In this document: positions 25,248-33,693 of the stretch, one piece after another
Layout: every line of letters begins with the position of its first letter
Numbering within the stretch: position 1 is the stretch's first letter
Source: Sphingomonas sp.
GTDB taxonomy: Bacteria > Pseudomonadota > Alphaproteobacteria > Sphingomonadales > Sphingomonadaceae
Assembly: GCA_017304655.1 (NCBI GenBank)
Contig: JAFKLY010000002.1
Location: 310,001-374,000, forward strand
Direction of reading: 5' to 3'
DNA: 64,000 nt
Made by a program: the position numbers and the translations under genes
The notes under the pieces: model-generated
The model's database searches: none
What the model was told of the DNA's origin: nothing
The model's input: only the letters and a program-made list of their open reading frames with translations

Positions 25248-27596
25248 ATGATCGCTTTTTGTAAGTCGGCCTTGCTGTCGGCAACGGCGCTCGGCGCGCT
25301 CGTCGCGATGCCGGCGGCGGCTCAGGACAAGTCTGCCGCCACTTCAGCTACGGCCGATGTGGATGGCGACATCGTGGTCACGGCGCAACGCCGCGAGCAG
25401 CGGCTGCAGGACGTGCCTGTCGCGGTGTCGGTCGTGACGGGGGATGCCCTGACAAGGCAGAACTTGACCAGCCTCAACGACGTGGCGGCGCGGCTGCCGA
25501 ACGTCAAAATTTCTACCGGCACGATCGCCAACGCGATAACGATCCGTGGCGTCGGGTCGGGTCCCAATCCCGGCTTTGAACAGTCCGTCGCGACCTTTGT
25601 GGATGGCGTCTACCGCAGCCGCTCACGCTCGACCCGAGCGGCGCTGTTCGACATCGAGCGGGTGGAAGTGCTCAAGGGGCCGCAGACCACCTTCTTCGGT
25701 GCGAACGCGATTGCCGGTGCCTTGAACATCGTGACGCGCAAGCCTGGCGATGTCCTGAACTTTAATGCGGCTGCGACCTATGTCCCGTCGACAGAAGAAT
25801 ATGATCTCCAACTGGGGCTCGATGCGCCGCTGTCCAATACGCTCAGCGCCCGCGTCGCCGGCCGTGTTGCCGGCAGCAGTGGCTACATCAAAAGCGACTA
25901 TACTGGCGACGAGGGGCCTCGTGACCGATCGGTGCAGGGACGCATCGCCTTAAAATGGGAGCCGGATGCGGATTTTCGGTCCGATCTGCGGGTTGATGCC
26001 GGGCGGTCGCGCAATCGCAATGCGGGAATGTATCAGCTCGTCGGCTGTCCACCTCCGGCGAGTTTCACCATCGCCGCAGTCAACACCTGCGGTCGTTATC
26101 TGGCGCAGAATGGCGGCCGGGTGGAGAACCAGCTTGATTATCATTCCTCGAGCGGCCGGACTTACGGCAACTATGATTTCATCGAGGGGGCCTGGACCAA
26201 CAGCGTGAAGGTCGGCACCGGCTCAATCAACATGATCTCCGGCTATTTCTGGCATCAGAACCAGAATGCCGGACAGGGAATTCCCTTCCCGCTGACCGAC
26301 GCTGTCGGCGGCACGAATGGCTATCCGACCTATCAGAACGAGACCTACCGGCAGTTCAGCCAGGAAATCAGATATCAGTCGGGCGTCGGCGGCACGCTGG
26401 AATATATGGTTGGCGCTTACGCGGCACATGGCGAACTTCGTCAAAGGTCGATTGCGGGCTTCCGTTATCAAGCCTTCGGTGCACGGGACACGACCCGCAC
26501 CTTCAATGCCGCCTCGCCGCTGGCCGGCAACAATATCATCACGCAAAACGACACGACCTGGTCGGGTTTTGCTTCGGCAACGGTGCGACCCATCGAACGT
26601 CTGCGCATAAATCTCGGCGCGCGCTATTCCAGCATCCGCAAGCGGGCAGACCGACAAGTCAAGCCGGGTCTGAGCGATAACTTCGCATCGCCGGACACCT
26701 TCGTGCCAGTGACGCCGGCGCAAGAAGCCATCATCTCCAGCATTCTCGGCAGTGTCACTGCGAACTTCGCGAACCCGGAGAGAACAGACAAGAAATTCAT
26801 GCCGTCGGCTAGCGTGCAATTCGACATCGCGCCGCGTGTGATGGTCTATGCAAGCTATACCAATGGATTCAAAGCCGGCGGATATAGCTTCGGCGCGAAT
26901 AACGAGCAATTCTCGCCCGAAACAGTCGATGCTTACGAAGTGGGGCTCAAGGGCAGTTTCTTCGATCGTCGCTTGAACTCTGACCTCACCTTCTATCGCA
27001 GTGATTATAACAACCTGCAGGAAACCAGCCTGCAATTGCAGCCGAACGGCTCGATCAGCTCGCTCGTTCAGAATGTCGCGAAGTCACGATCGCAAGGCAT
27101 AGAGTTTAACAACAGCCTTCGTGCCGCCCCGTGGCTTACCTTGAACGCCAACATTGCTTATCTTGACGCCACTTACACAAGCTATCCCAACGGGGCTTGC
27201 ACGATCGCCGCTCTGGCTCAGATCACGGGATGCCGGCAAAATCTCACCGGCAAGCGGCGCCCCTTCGCGCCGAAATGGAGCGGCAATGTCGGTGCGCGCA
27301 TGACGATGGATTTTGGTGATAATCGTCTCACCGTCGATCCGCTCGTCTATTTCACGACACGCTATTTCATGTCCGCAACCGCGGACCCGCTTCTGGAGCA
27401 GCGTGGGTATACGAAGGTCGATCTGCGGGTGGGCTTTGGCCCAAGCGATGGTCGCTGGGAATTGGCGATCGTCGGCAAGAACCTCACCGACAAGCTGACG
27501 ACGCAGTACAAGCAGTCGATTCCCCTTGCGCCAGGCAGTATCGCAGCGCTGGTCGAACCGCCCAGAACCGTGGGTGTTCAACTTACGATCCGTTGA
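25248..27596 (+). CDS. TonB-dependent outer-membrane receptor
   Basis: A 782-residue receptor: signal peptide (ALGALVAMPAAAQ), TonB-box-like DGDIVVTAQRREQRLQDVPVAV, plug domain (NVKISTGTIANAITIRGVGSGP, RVEVLKGPQTTFFGANAIAGALNI) and a 22-strand barrel ending GVQLTIR. Plug wording is of the sphingomonad catabolic-receptor type rather than siderophore type. It follows the sulfatase gene by 74 bases on the same strand, so it probably imports the sulfated substrate or its product across the outer membrane. TAGGAGGAGAG precedes the ATG at 25248. Confidence 0.93.
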   Translation: MIAFCKSALLSATALGALVAMPAAAQDKSAATSATADVDGDIVVTAQRREQRLQDVPVAVSVVTGDALTRQNLTSLNDVAARLPNVKISTGTIANAITIRGVGSGPNPGFEQSVATFVDGVYRSRSRSTRAALFDIERVEVLKGPQTTFFGANAIAGALNIVTRKPGDVLNFNAAATYVPSTEEYDLQLGLDAPLSNTLSARVAGRVAGSSGYIKSDYTGDEGPRDRSVQGRIALKWEPDADFRSDLRVDAGRSRNRNAGMYQLVGCPPPASFTIAAVNTCGRYLAQNGGRVENQLDYHSSSGRTYGNYDFIEGAWTNSVKVGTGSINMISGYFWHQNQNAGQGIPFPLTDAVGGTNGYPTYQNETYRQFSQEIRYQSGVGGTLEYMVGAYAAHGELRQRSIAGFRYQAFGARDTTRTFNAASPLAGNNIITQNDTTWSGFASATVRPIERLRINLGARYSSIRKRADRQVKPGLSDNFASPDTFVPVTPAQEAIISSILGSVTANFANPERTDKKFMPSASVQFDIAPRVMVYASYTNGFKAGGYSFGANNEQFSPETVDAYEVGLKGSFFDRRLNSDLTFYRSDYNNLQETSLQLQPNGSISSLVQNVAKSRSQGIEFNNSLRAAPWLTLNANIAYLDATYTSYPNGACTIAALAQITGCRQNLTGKRRPFAPKWSGNVGARMTMDFGDNRLTVDPLVYFTTRYFMSATADPLLEQRGYTKVDLRVGFGPSDGRWELAIVGKNLTDKLTTQYKQSIPLAPGSIAALVEPPRTVGVQLTIR

Positions 27597-27639
27597 CGCG
27601 CATAAGCTGACGAGCGGCGCGCTGACACAGGAGCGAGGA

Positions 27640-27670
27640 ATGCCAGGCGGGCAGGGAGCCCGTCTGGCAT
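27640..27670 (+). terminator. Hairpin between TonB receptor and AraC genes
   Basis: ATGCCAGGCGGGC and GCCCGTCTGGCAT pair with one mismatch around a five-base loop, 44 bases after the receptor gene and 22 before the AraC start. There is no T run, so it may act as a transcript-stabilising or factor-assisted terminator. Confidence 0.45.
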
Positions 27671-27691
27671 AGCATTGGGAAAGAGGACGCC

Positions 27692-28621
27692 TTGGAATAT
27701 CTGAGCTTTTCAACCCACGCGACCGATCGTTTCGAGCGTAGTGCGCAGTGGCGTTCCATGACCCGGGTGCCGCAAGCGGAGCTGGGTGACGATAGGGAAG
27801 CCTCAATTCGAGGATGTGATCTTGGACCGGTTCGCCTGTGCGCAGTTGCGATCGGCACGCACCGGCTCGCGAGCGACTACGAGGAGGCTGTTCCGACGGG
27901 GGAATCCTTGTTGAAATTCCTTTTTATCGAGGAAGGTCAATGCCATGTCGAACAGGATGGCTGCTCCGTCCTGCTTCACGCCGGAGACTGGAGCGTGATT
28001 GATAAAAGCCGACCGTTCCTTATTTCCGCGACTGCACCGACAAGGCAATTGGCGCTTGCTCTTCCTCGTCGCTGCATCGAGGGCTGGACGGCGGAGAGCT
28101 TGGCGAAGACCAGATCGCGCAGCTTCCTACAAGGTTCAGCCGCAGTACTTCATGGAAGCGCCGCCACCGCCGTCGATGCTGCAACACATATCGGCCGGCG
28201 CGATCGAGCGCGCCTCGGGGAAGCGCTCGCCCATCTCGTGTCGGTGGTCTGGTGCGCTGACTCTGTCATCGCAGGAGCTGGCTCCCAAGCTGCGCGCCGG
28301 CGCATGGTTTTGGACTTTATCGAACGGCATCTCGGAGATCGTGATCTGGACGTCGGCCGCATCGCCCGCGAACTGGGATATTCGCGCCGCACGCTGCACA
28401 AACTTTTCGCGGATAATGCAGTGACGCTGAGCCGCATGATTTGGAGCAAGAGACTGGAACGATGCCGGCAGGCATTGTTAGATCCAGCTCAGGCACGGCG
28501 CTCTATAACCGAGATTGCACATGAGCGCGGTTTCAGTGACTCTCAGCATTTCAGCCGATCTTTTAAAGCGCAGTTCGGCGTGTCGCCCCGCGATTTCCGC
28601 AATACGCATTTGCTGCACTAG
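27692..28621 (+). CDS. AraC family transcriptional regulator
   Basis: A 309-residue regulator. The N-terminal AraC_binding_2-like domain (LKFLFIEEGQCHVEQDGCSVLLHAGDWSVID) resembles FeaR-type sensors of aromatic amine or acid metabolism. The C-terminal double HTH (FIERHLGDRDLDVGRIARELGYSRRTLHKLF, then ITEIAHERGFSDSQHFSRSFKAQFGVSPRDFR) is complete. The start is TTG at 27692, with GGGAAAGAGGA upstream; no good ATG is available before the sensor domain. It lies between the sulfatase-TonB operon and the MFS-MBL-ALDH genes and probably controls one or both. Confidence 0.88.
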   Translation: MEYLSFSTHATDRFERSAQWRSMTRVPQAELGDDREASIRGCDLGPVRLCAVAIGTHRLASDYEEAVPTGESLLKFLFIEEGQCHVEQDGCSVLLHAGDWSVIDKSRPFLISATAPTRQLALALPRRCIEGWTAESLAKTRSRSFLQGSAAVLHGSAATAVDAATHIGRRDRARLGEALAHLVSVVWCADSVIAGAGSQAARRRMVLDFIERHLGDRDLDVGRIARELGYSRRTLHKLFADNAVTLSRMIWSKRLERCRQALLDPAQARRSITEIAHERGFSDSQHFSRSFKAQFGVSPRDFRNTHLLH

Positions 28622-28681
28622 CGCGTCGCAATATCCGTCAAATTGATCCGCGCCATGCCGCGTTTTCGGGAGCGATCTTCC

Positions 28682-30034
28682 ATGCAAATACTCGGCTCCG
28701 TCTCAGGCGTTACTGCCTCGGGCATGTCGCCCGGAGTGCGTCGAATGGTTCTTTTTTTGCTCGCGGCCGTTTACGGCTTCGGCTTTATTGACCGGATCGT
28801 GATCGCGCTAGTGGCGCAGCAGATCAAAGCGGACTTTGGGCTGAGCGACTTTGAAATCGGCCTGCTCGGCGGCACTGCTTTTGCGATCGTAAATTGCTTG
28901 GCTTCATTGCCACTGGCGTCGCTGGCCGATCGATACTCCCGCAAATGGGTGGCAACAGCCTCTCTCTTGTTTGCGTCGGTCTTCACCATGATTTGCGGGG
29001 CTAGCGCTAACTTCCTCCATATGATCGGCGCTCGTATCGGCATGGCTGCGGGCAGTGCGGGCACGGAAGCACCCCCTCATTCTATGATTTCAGACATGTA
29101 TCCGCCCCAACAGCGCGCTTCCGCGATATCGCTTTTCATGCTGGGCGTGCCGATTGCAGCGTTTCTTGGGTCAAGTATCGGCGGATCCATCGCTGCGACC
29201 CATGGATGGCGCGCAACCTTCTACTTGATGGGTGGAGCAGGCCTCTTCGTTGCACTGCTCTCTATGATTGTCATGCGCGAACCCGAACGTGCGCAAAGTG
29301 CCAAGCACGCAACACAAATGAAGCTGACCGATGTGTTCATGGTTCTCGTCGGCAATCGGAGCATGCGCCACATTTTGATCGCTGTTTCGATCATCAGCTT
29401 GGCCAGCTTTGGAGTGAACACGTTCCTTCCCGCATTCTTCTCGCGAATTTATCGCATGGGAGTAGGCGAAGCTGGCCTTGCGTTCGGCGCGCTCACAGGA
29501 CTCGCCTCTGCAGGCGGGACCATCGCCGGTGGCTATGGCAGCGAGTGGCTCTCGCGTCGCGATCCGCGCTGGCTGGTGGCAGCGCCCGGATTTGGGGCGA
29601 TTGTCGGCGCGCCGCTCTTCATGTTCGGAATGCTGCAGGACGATTTTGCGCGGGCTTTCGCCATGATGTTGGCCGGCTCAATCTTCTTCTATATGGCGAT
29701 GGGTCCGGCGGTTGCTGCGCTACATGGCTTGTTGGACTCGCGTACTCGCGCGACCGGATCGGCGCTTTTCCTGTTGATCATGTATTTGGTTGGTCAAGGC
29801 TTTGGTCCTCCGTTGGCAGGTTGGCTCAGCGACTTCATTTCAGCCTGGTCGTTCGGTACATCGGATTTCACGAAGCAGTGCATCGGAGCCGCTGCACAGG
29901 CGCCGGGTTCGCCCTGTGCTGAAGCTGGCGCCGTCGGCGTACGCTATGCGATTGCCAGCTTCGGCATCTTGTACATCTGGAGTGGCCTGCATCTTCTTTG
30001 GGCCGCGCGAAACCGAGGACATGCGCCGGCTTGA
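28682..30034 (+). CDS. MFS transporter, spinster-like (paralogue of 38515)
   Basis: A 450-residue carrier with about twelve membrane segments. TM1 reads YGFGFIDRIVIALVAQQIK, followed by LADRYSRKWVATASL (MFS motif A) and the characteristic EAPPHSMISDMYP in TM4-5. Sphingomonads carry many such carriers beside catabolic operons, as importers of hydrophobic acids or exporters of intermediates. GGGAG lies ten bases before ATG 28682; ATG 28655 is an alternative. The C-terminal QCIGAAAQAPGSPCAEAGAVGVRYAI loop is shared with the paralogue at 38515. Confidence 0.9.
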   Translation: MQILGSVSGVTASGMSPGVRRMVLFLLAAVYGFGFIDRIVIALVAQQIKADFGLSDFEIGLLGGTAFAIVNCLASLPLASLADRYSRKWVATASLLFASVFTMICGASANFLHMIGARIGMAAGSAGTEAPPHSMISDMYPPQQRASAISLFMLGVPIAAFLGSSIGGSIAATHGWRATFYLMGGAGLFVALLSMIVMREPERAQSAKHATQMKLTDVFMVLVGNRSMRHILIAVSIISLASFGVNTFLPAFFSRIYRMGVGEAGLAFGALTGLASAGGTIAGGYGSEWLSRRDPRWLVAAPGFGAIVGAPLFMFGMLQDDFARAFAMMLAGSIFFYMAMGPAVAALHGLLDSRTRATGSALFLLIMYLVGQGFGPPLAGWLSDFISAWSFGTSDFTKQCIGAAAQAPGSPCAEAGAVGVRYAIASFGILYIWSGLHLLWAARNRGHAPA

Positions 30035-30064
30035 TGTAAGCCACGCGAAGCATAGGAATTTGGT

Positions 30065-31051
30065 ATGAGAACACTATCGATAGGCGGAGCGATACTCATG
30101 GCGCTCTCAGCTCAACATGCCGCAGCGCAACCGCCCGCTCCGAACCCCGATCAACCAAACCGACTGATCTTGCTCGGAACGAAAGGCGGTCCGGTTGTCG
30201 ACGTAGAGCGCTCCGAACCTGCCACGTTGCTGGTCGTTCGGGGTTCACCCTATCTGATAGACGTCGGAACCGGCACAGCGCATCAGCTTCTCAAAGCGGG
30301 ATTCCCAACCACCAGCATCAACACCATTTTCATCACGCACCACCACCTCGATCATACTGCGGGCCTCTCACCGCTCCTGTCGTTGAACTGGATCAATCAA
30401 GGTTTGAGCGGTGCCAAGCCTTCGTCTTTGAATGTCTATGGGCCGCCCTCGACCGAATATCTTGTAAAAGCTGCCCTGAACGTTCTCAGTGTATCGGAGC
30501 GCATTTTTCGAGCAGGCATCCCAAGCTTACCGGCAGGTGAGACACGCTTCTTCGGACACGATGTTGAGCCGGGCATTGTCTTCCAGAACGGCGATCTGAA
30601 AGTAACCGCGGTCGAGAATACGCACTTCTCGCACGCCTCGATCGGACCGAGCGGGGTCAAGGATCGATCTTACTCTTACCGCTTCGACGCAGGAAAAACG
30701 TCGATCGTGTTCACCGGTGACACTGGCCCGAGCAGCGCGGTCAATGCCTTGGCGAAAGGTGCGGACATCTTGGTGAGCGAAGTGCTTTTGCCCCGGCCGG
30801 CCGCCGAGGCGAAACGGCCATTAACGGCTATCGGGAAGGAACTTACGGCGCATATGACATTGGAGCATCTCACCGTCGCCGAGGTCGCAAAGATGGCAGC
30901 GTCGGCCGGCGTAGGCCAAGTTGTGCTGACACATTTTGCGGGCGTTCTGACGCCTCAAGTCGAAGCTGCTACGCTCGAAGAGATGCGCCAATATTACAAA
31001 GGAAAAGTCGTTTTTGGGAAGGATCTCATGAGCATCAATCTTGACCAATAG
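30065..31051 (+). CDS. MBL-fold metallohydrolase, AtsA arylsulfatase-like, exported
   Basis: A 328-residue protein with a signal peptide (cut near AQHAAAQ). The metallo-beta-lactamase motif is FITHHHLDHTAG, with a second-zinc Asp in VFTGDTGPS and a late His in VLTHFAG. The overall layout follows the MBL-fold arylsulfatase AtsA of Pseudoalteromonas and related exported hydrolases, which need no formylglycine. It may hydrolyse a sulfate ester or a lactone in the periplasm. It lies 30 bases after the MFS gene on the same strand and is followed by a terminator hairpin, so MFS and MBL genes form one unit. Confidence 0.82.
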   Translation: MRTLSIGGAILMALSAQHAAAQPPAPNPDQPNRLILLGTKGGPVVDVERSEPATLLVVRGSPYLIDVGTGTAHQLLKAGFPTTSINTIFITHHHLDHTAGLSPLLSLNWINQGLSGAKPSSLNVYGPPSTEYLVKAALNVLSVSERIFRAGIPSLPAGETRFFGHDVEPGIVFQNGDLKVTAVENTHFSHASIGPSGVKDRSYSYRFDAGKTSIVFTGDTGPSSAVNALAKGADILVSEVLLPRPAAEAKRPLTAIGKELTAHMTLEHLTVAEVAKMAASAGVGQVVLTHFAGVLTPQVEAATLEEMRQYYKGKVVFGKDLMSINLDQ

Positions 31052-31090
31052 CGACCAGATTTGGAATTTTCGGCCATGTTAGTCTCAGAA

Positions 31091-31129
31091 GAAGGGGTGC
31101 TGGAATCTTCTGGCGCCCCTTCCGCTTTT
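31091..31129 (+). terminator. Rho-independent terminator after the MBL-fold gene
   Basis: GAAGGGGTGC (31091-31100) pairs with GCGCCCCTTC (31113-31122), one G-T pair, twelve-base loop, followed by CGCTTTT. It ends the MFS-MBL operon 40 bases after the stop. Confidence 0.65.
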
Positions 31130-31298
31130 CAGGTGAGAGGCGCCGGGCTCGGCCCTTCCAATCGCTCTGAAGGTCAGCAATCTCATCGTTCGCTTTTCCG
31201 CATTCTTCTGGCTCGTTCGCGCCGTGTCATTGCGCGCACAGACAAGTCCTCTTCATTTGCCCAAGTTAAGGGGCGTGTAAGAGTGATGGAGAGGGCCA

Positions 31299-32774
31299 AT
31301 GGTGACAGGAAGCGACGCGCGGCGGATACCGGGCGAAGGACGCCTCTTCATCGGGGGCGAATGGCGCAGCGCCCAAGCTGGCGGTGTCATTGATGTTGTC
31401 GATCCGGCGCTTGGTGAGCGGGTAGGACAAGTGGCTGCCGCTTCATCGGCAGATATCGATGCAGCAGTAGCAGCGGCCACTGCCGCGCTGGCAAGCGCGA
31501 CGAACGGGAACTGGTCGCCAGAAAAGCGACAGAACGCGTTGCTTGCCCTCGCTTCTGCTATCGACGCCAATGCTGGTGAACTTGCGCAGCTGGAAATGTT
31601 GGACGCCGGCAAGCCCATCAGCAATGTGAATATGGTCGATGTGCCGCAATCAGCCGCCGGCCTGCGCTATTTTGCCGGCTGGGCTACAAAGCTTGAGGGC
31701 CAGACGATGGCTCTGTCTGTGCCGGGCGATTGGCATGCCTGCACGTTGCGCGAGCCAGTAGGGGTCGTCGGGCAGATTATCCCCTGGAATTATCCGCTGA
31801 TGGGCGCGGCGATGAAAATTGGCCCGGCGATCGCAGCGGGCTGTGCCGTAATCCTGAAGCCTGCTGAAAATACCAATCTTTCAGCACTCCGACTGGCGGA
31901 GTTGATCCAGACATGCGGTTTTCCGCCCGGCATGGTCAATATTTTGCCCGGCTTAGGCACGGAAGCCGGCACGGCGCTGGTAAAACATCCCGACATTGCC
32001 AAGATCGCTTTCACTGGGTCCACAGCAACCGGCAAAGCCATTTTGCGCGACGCGGCCGATCTGCTGAAGCGGGTCACCGTAGAACTGGGCGGTAAGTCCC
32101 CAGTCATTGTTATGCCCGATGCCGATATTGAAAGCGCCGCCCGGGGGATCGCGATGGGCATCTTCTTCAATTCGGGCCAAACCTGTTCTGCCGGTTCGCG
32201 GTTGTTGGTTCATGCCTCCGTCGCTGGGCCGCTCATGGCGCGAGTAGCCGAAATCGCTCGGGCAATGTCGCTTGGGGATCCTGCGAACCCGAAGACCCAG
32301 CTCGGGCCCGTGATCTCCGATGTCCAGCGGGATCGCATCCTGGGATATGTTGACCGAGCGGTCGCCGATGGTGCGCGGTGTCTGGTCGGCAGCGAACGCC
32401 ACCACGGCGCGGGCTTCTACATACATCCCACAATCCTGGATGATGTCCAGGCGCGGATGGAAGTCATGCGCGAGGAAGTCTTTGGGCCAGTTCTTGCCGC
32501 GATGCGCTTCGAGACAACGGATTTGGACGAGATCGCCGCCCTGGCGAACGACAACGATTACGGCCTAAGCGCCTATGTGTGGACAAGCAGCATCACCAGC
32601 GCCCTTGGCTTGGTCAAGAGGCTCAAGAGCGGCACAGTGCGGGTGAACACGGCGAGTGGCAATGATTTCGCAATGCCTGCCGGAGGCGTAAAGCAGTCGG
32701 GCAATGGCCGAGAGAACGGGCGCGCGGGAGTGGAGGCTTACACCGAACTCAAGTCCGTCACGATCGCGCTGTGA
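31299..32774 (+). CDS. NAD(P)+-dependent aldehyde dehydrogenase
   Basis: A 491-residue ALDH superfamily enzyme. It shows IPWNYPL, FTGSTATGK in the Rossmann fold, ELGGKSP with the general base E262, and FFNSGQTCSAGSR with the nucleophile C296. It oxidises an aldehyde to its acid in the cytoplasm. Similarity is to betaine/benzaldehyde dehydrogenase types. It is the first gene of a tight run: its TGA overlaps the ATG of the next gene (TGATG), then a second DUF3237 gene and the GMC oxidoreductase gene follow. A role on aldehydes made by the carotenoid-type oxygenase or by alcohol oxidation is inferred. Confidence 0.94.
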   Translation: MVTGSDARRIPGEGRLFIGGEWRSAQAGGVIDVVDPALGERVGQVAAASSADIDAAVAAATAALASATNGNWSPEKRQNALLALASAIDANAGELAQLEMLDAGKPISNVNMVDVPQSAAGLRYFAGWATKLEGQTMALSVPGDWHACTLREPVGVVGQIIPWNYPLMGAAMKIGPAIAAGCAVILKPAENTNLSALRLAELIQTCGFPPGMVNILPGLGTEAGTALVKHPDIAKIAFTGSTATGKAILRDAADLLKRVTVELGGKSPVIVMPDADIESAARGIAMGIFFNSGQTCSAGSRLLVHASVAGPLMARVAEIARAMSLGDPANPKTQLGPVISDVQRDRILGYVDRAVADGARCLVGSERHHGAGFYIHPTILDDVQARMEVMREEVFGPVLAAMRFETTDLDEIAALANDNDYGLSAYVWTSSITSALGLVKRLKSGTVRVNTASGNDFAMPAGGVKQSGNGRENGRAGVEAYTELKSVTIAL

Positions 32775-33223
32775 TGGAAAGCCGATCGATGAAGCAAGCA
32801 AGCGCTGATGATATGCCAGTACCGCAATTGCGGGAAGCGTTCAGACTGACGCTCTCGTTCGGCAAGGCGGCGTTGATCGGCCGCCTGGCAACGGGCGGAG
32901 AGCGAAGGGTTTCGCTGGTGACGGCCGGTTCGATTACGGGCGAGCGGTTGAACGGCGAGGTGATCAGCGGAAGCGAAATCGAATTGGCTCGTGGCGACGG
33001 CGTCACGACGCTTGAAATATCATATCTCGTGCGCGCAAACGACGGCACGCTGATCCGCTTAATGGGGAACGGCGTGCGCGCGCGCAGCAGTTTTGCAGGC
33101 ATACGCACTACGATCTCATTCGAGGTCGACGAAAATTCGTCACATGCCTGGCTCGCTACACGGGCATTTATCGCAGAACGCCCAGAGGGCAGCGATACCA
33201 TCGTCATCACACAGATTGTCTGA
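32774..33223 (+). CDS. DUF3237 family protein, cytoplasmic
   Basis: A 149-residue protein without a signal peptide. Segments GERRVSLVTAGSITGERLNGEVISGSEI, EISYLVRANDGTLIRLMGNGVR and SSHAWLATRAFIAERPEGSD align with the DUF3237 barrel but diverge more than its neighbour. It may be a specialised member. The start overlaps the aldehyde dehydrogenase stop (TGATG). DUF3237 genes often occur in pairs in aromatic catabolism clusters; an enzymatic role such as a lyase or isomerase has been suggested for relatives but is not established. Confidence 0.75.
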   Translation: MESRSMKQASADDMPVPQLREAFRLTLSFGKAALIGRLATGGERRVSLVTAGSITGERLNGEVISGSEIELARGDGVTTLEISYLVRANDGTLIRLMGNGVRARSSFAGIRTTISFEVDENSSHAWLATRAFIAERPEGSDTIVITQIV

Positions 33224-33240
33224 GCCGAAAGGGCCCGCCT

Positions 33241-33693
33241 ATGGATCTCGAATTCGCCCTCGAAATTCGCATCGACCTCGGACCACGCGTGCACATAGAA
33301 GTCGCGCCGGATTTCAAGCGCGGCGCGGTATTAATCCAGAGCGGGACCTTCACCGGCCCTGGGCTATCGGGCATCATTGTGCCCTCAAGTGGCGGCGATT
33401 TCCCTATGGTGCGCGCGGATGGGGGGGGGCGGTTCGAGTCCCAATATCTTTTGCAAACCGACGATGGCGCCACAATCTTCAAGCGTAGCACCGGCGTGCG
33501 GCATGCCCCGCCGGAAGTCGTTGCGCAGCTTCTGGCGGGCGAGCAAGTTGATCCTCATAGCTACTACATGCGTATGACACCGCGATTTGAAGCGCCGGCA
33601 GGACCATATGACTGGTTGAATCGCACGATTTTCGTCGGCGTAGGGCGGCGCAATCCCACGGGGTCGGTCTTCCGTTTCTGGAAGGTCGTCTGA
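33241..33693 (+). CDS. DUF3237 family protein, cytoplasmic
   Basis: A 150-residue protein closely following the DUF3237 pattern: GAVLIQSGTFTGPGLSGIIVPSSGGDF, then YLLQTDDGATIFKRSTG, then RFEAPAGPYDWLNRTIFVGVG. It matches the exported DUF3237 protein at 2844 throughout. A run of nine G (33421-33429) lies in the coding sequence and codes for part of DGGGRF. Its TGA overlaps the ATG of the GMC oxidoreductase gene (TGATG), so the two are translationally coupled and probably act in one step or on successive intermediates. Confidence 0.83.
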   Translation: MDLEFALEIRIDLGPRVHIEVAPDFKRGAVLIQSGTFTGPGLSGIIVPSSGGDFPMVRADGGGRFESQYLLQTDDGATIFKRSTGVRHAPPEVVAQLLAGEQVDPHSYYMRMTPRFEAPAGPYDWLNRTIFVGVGRRNPTGSVFRFWKVV

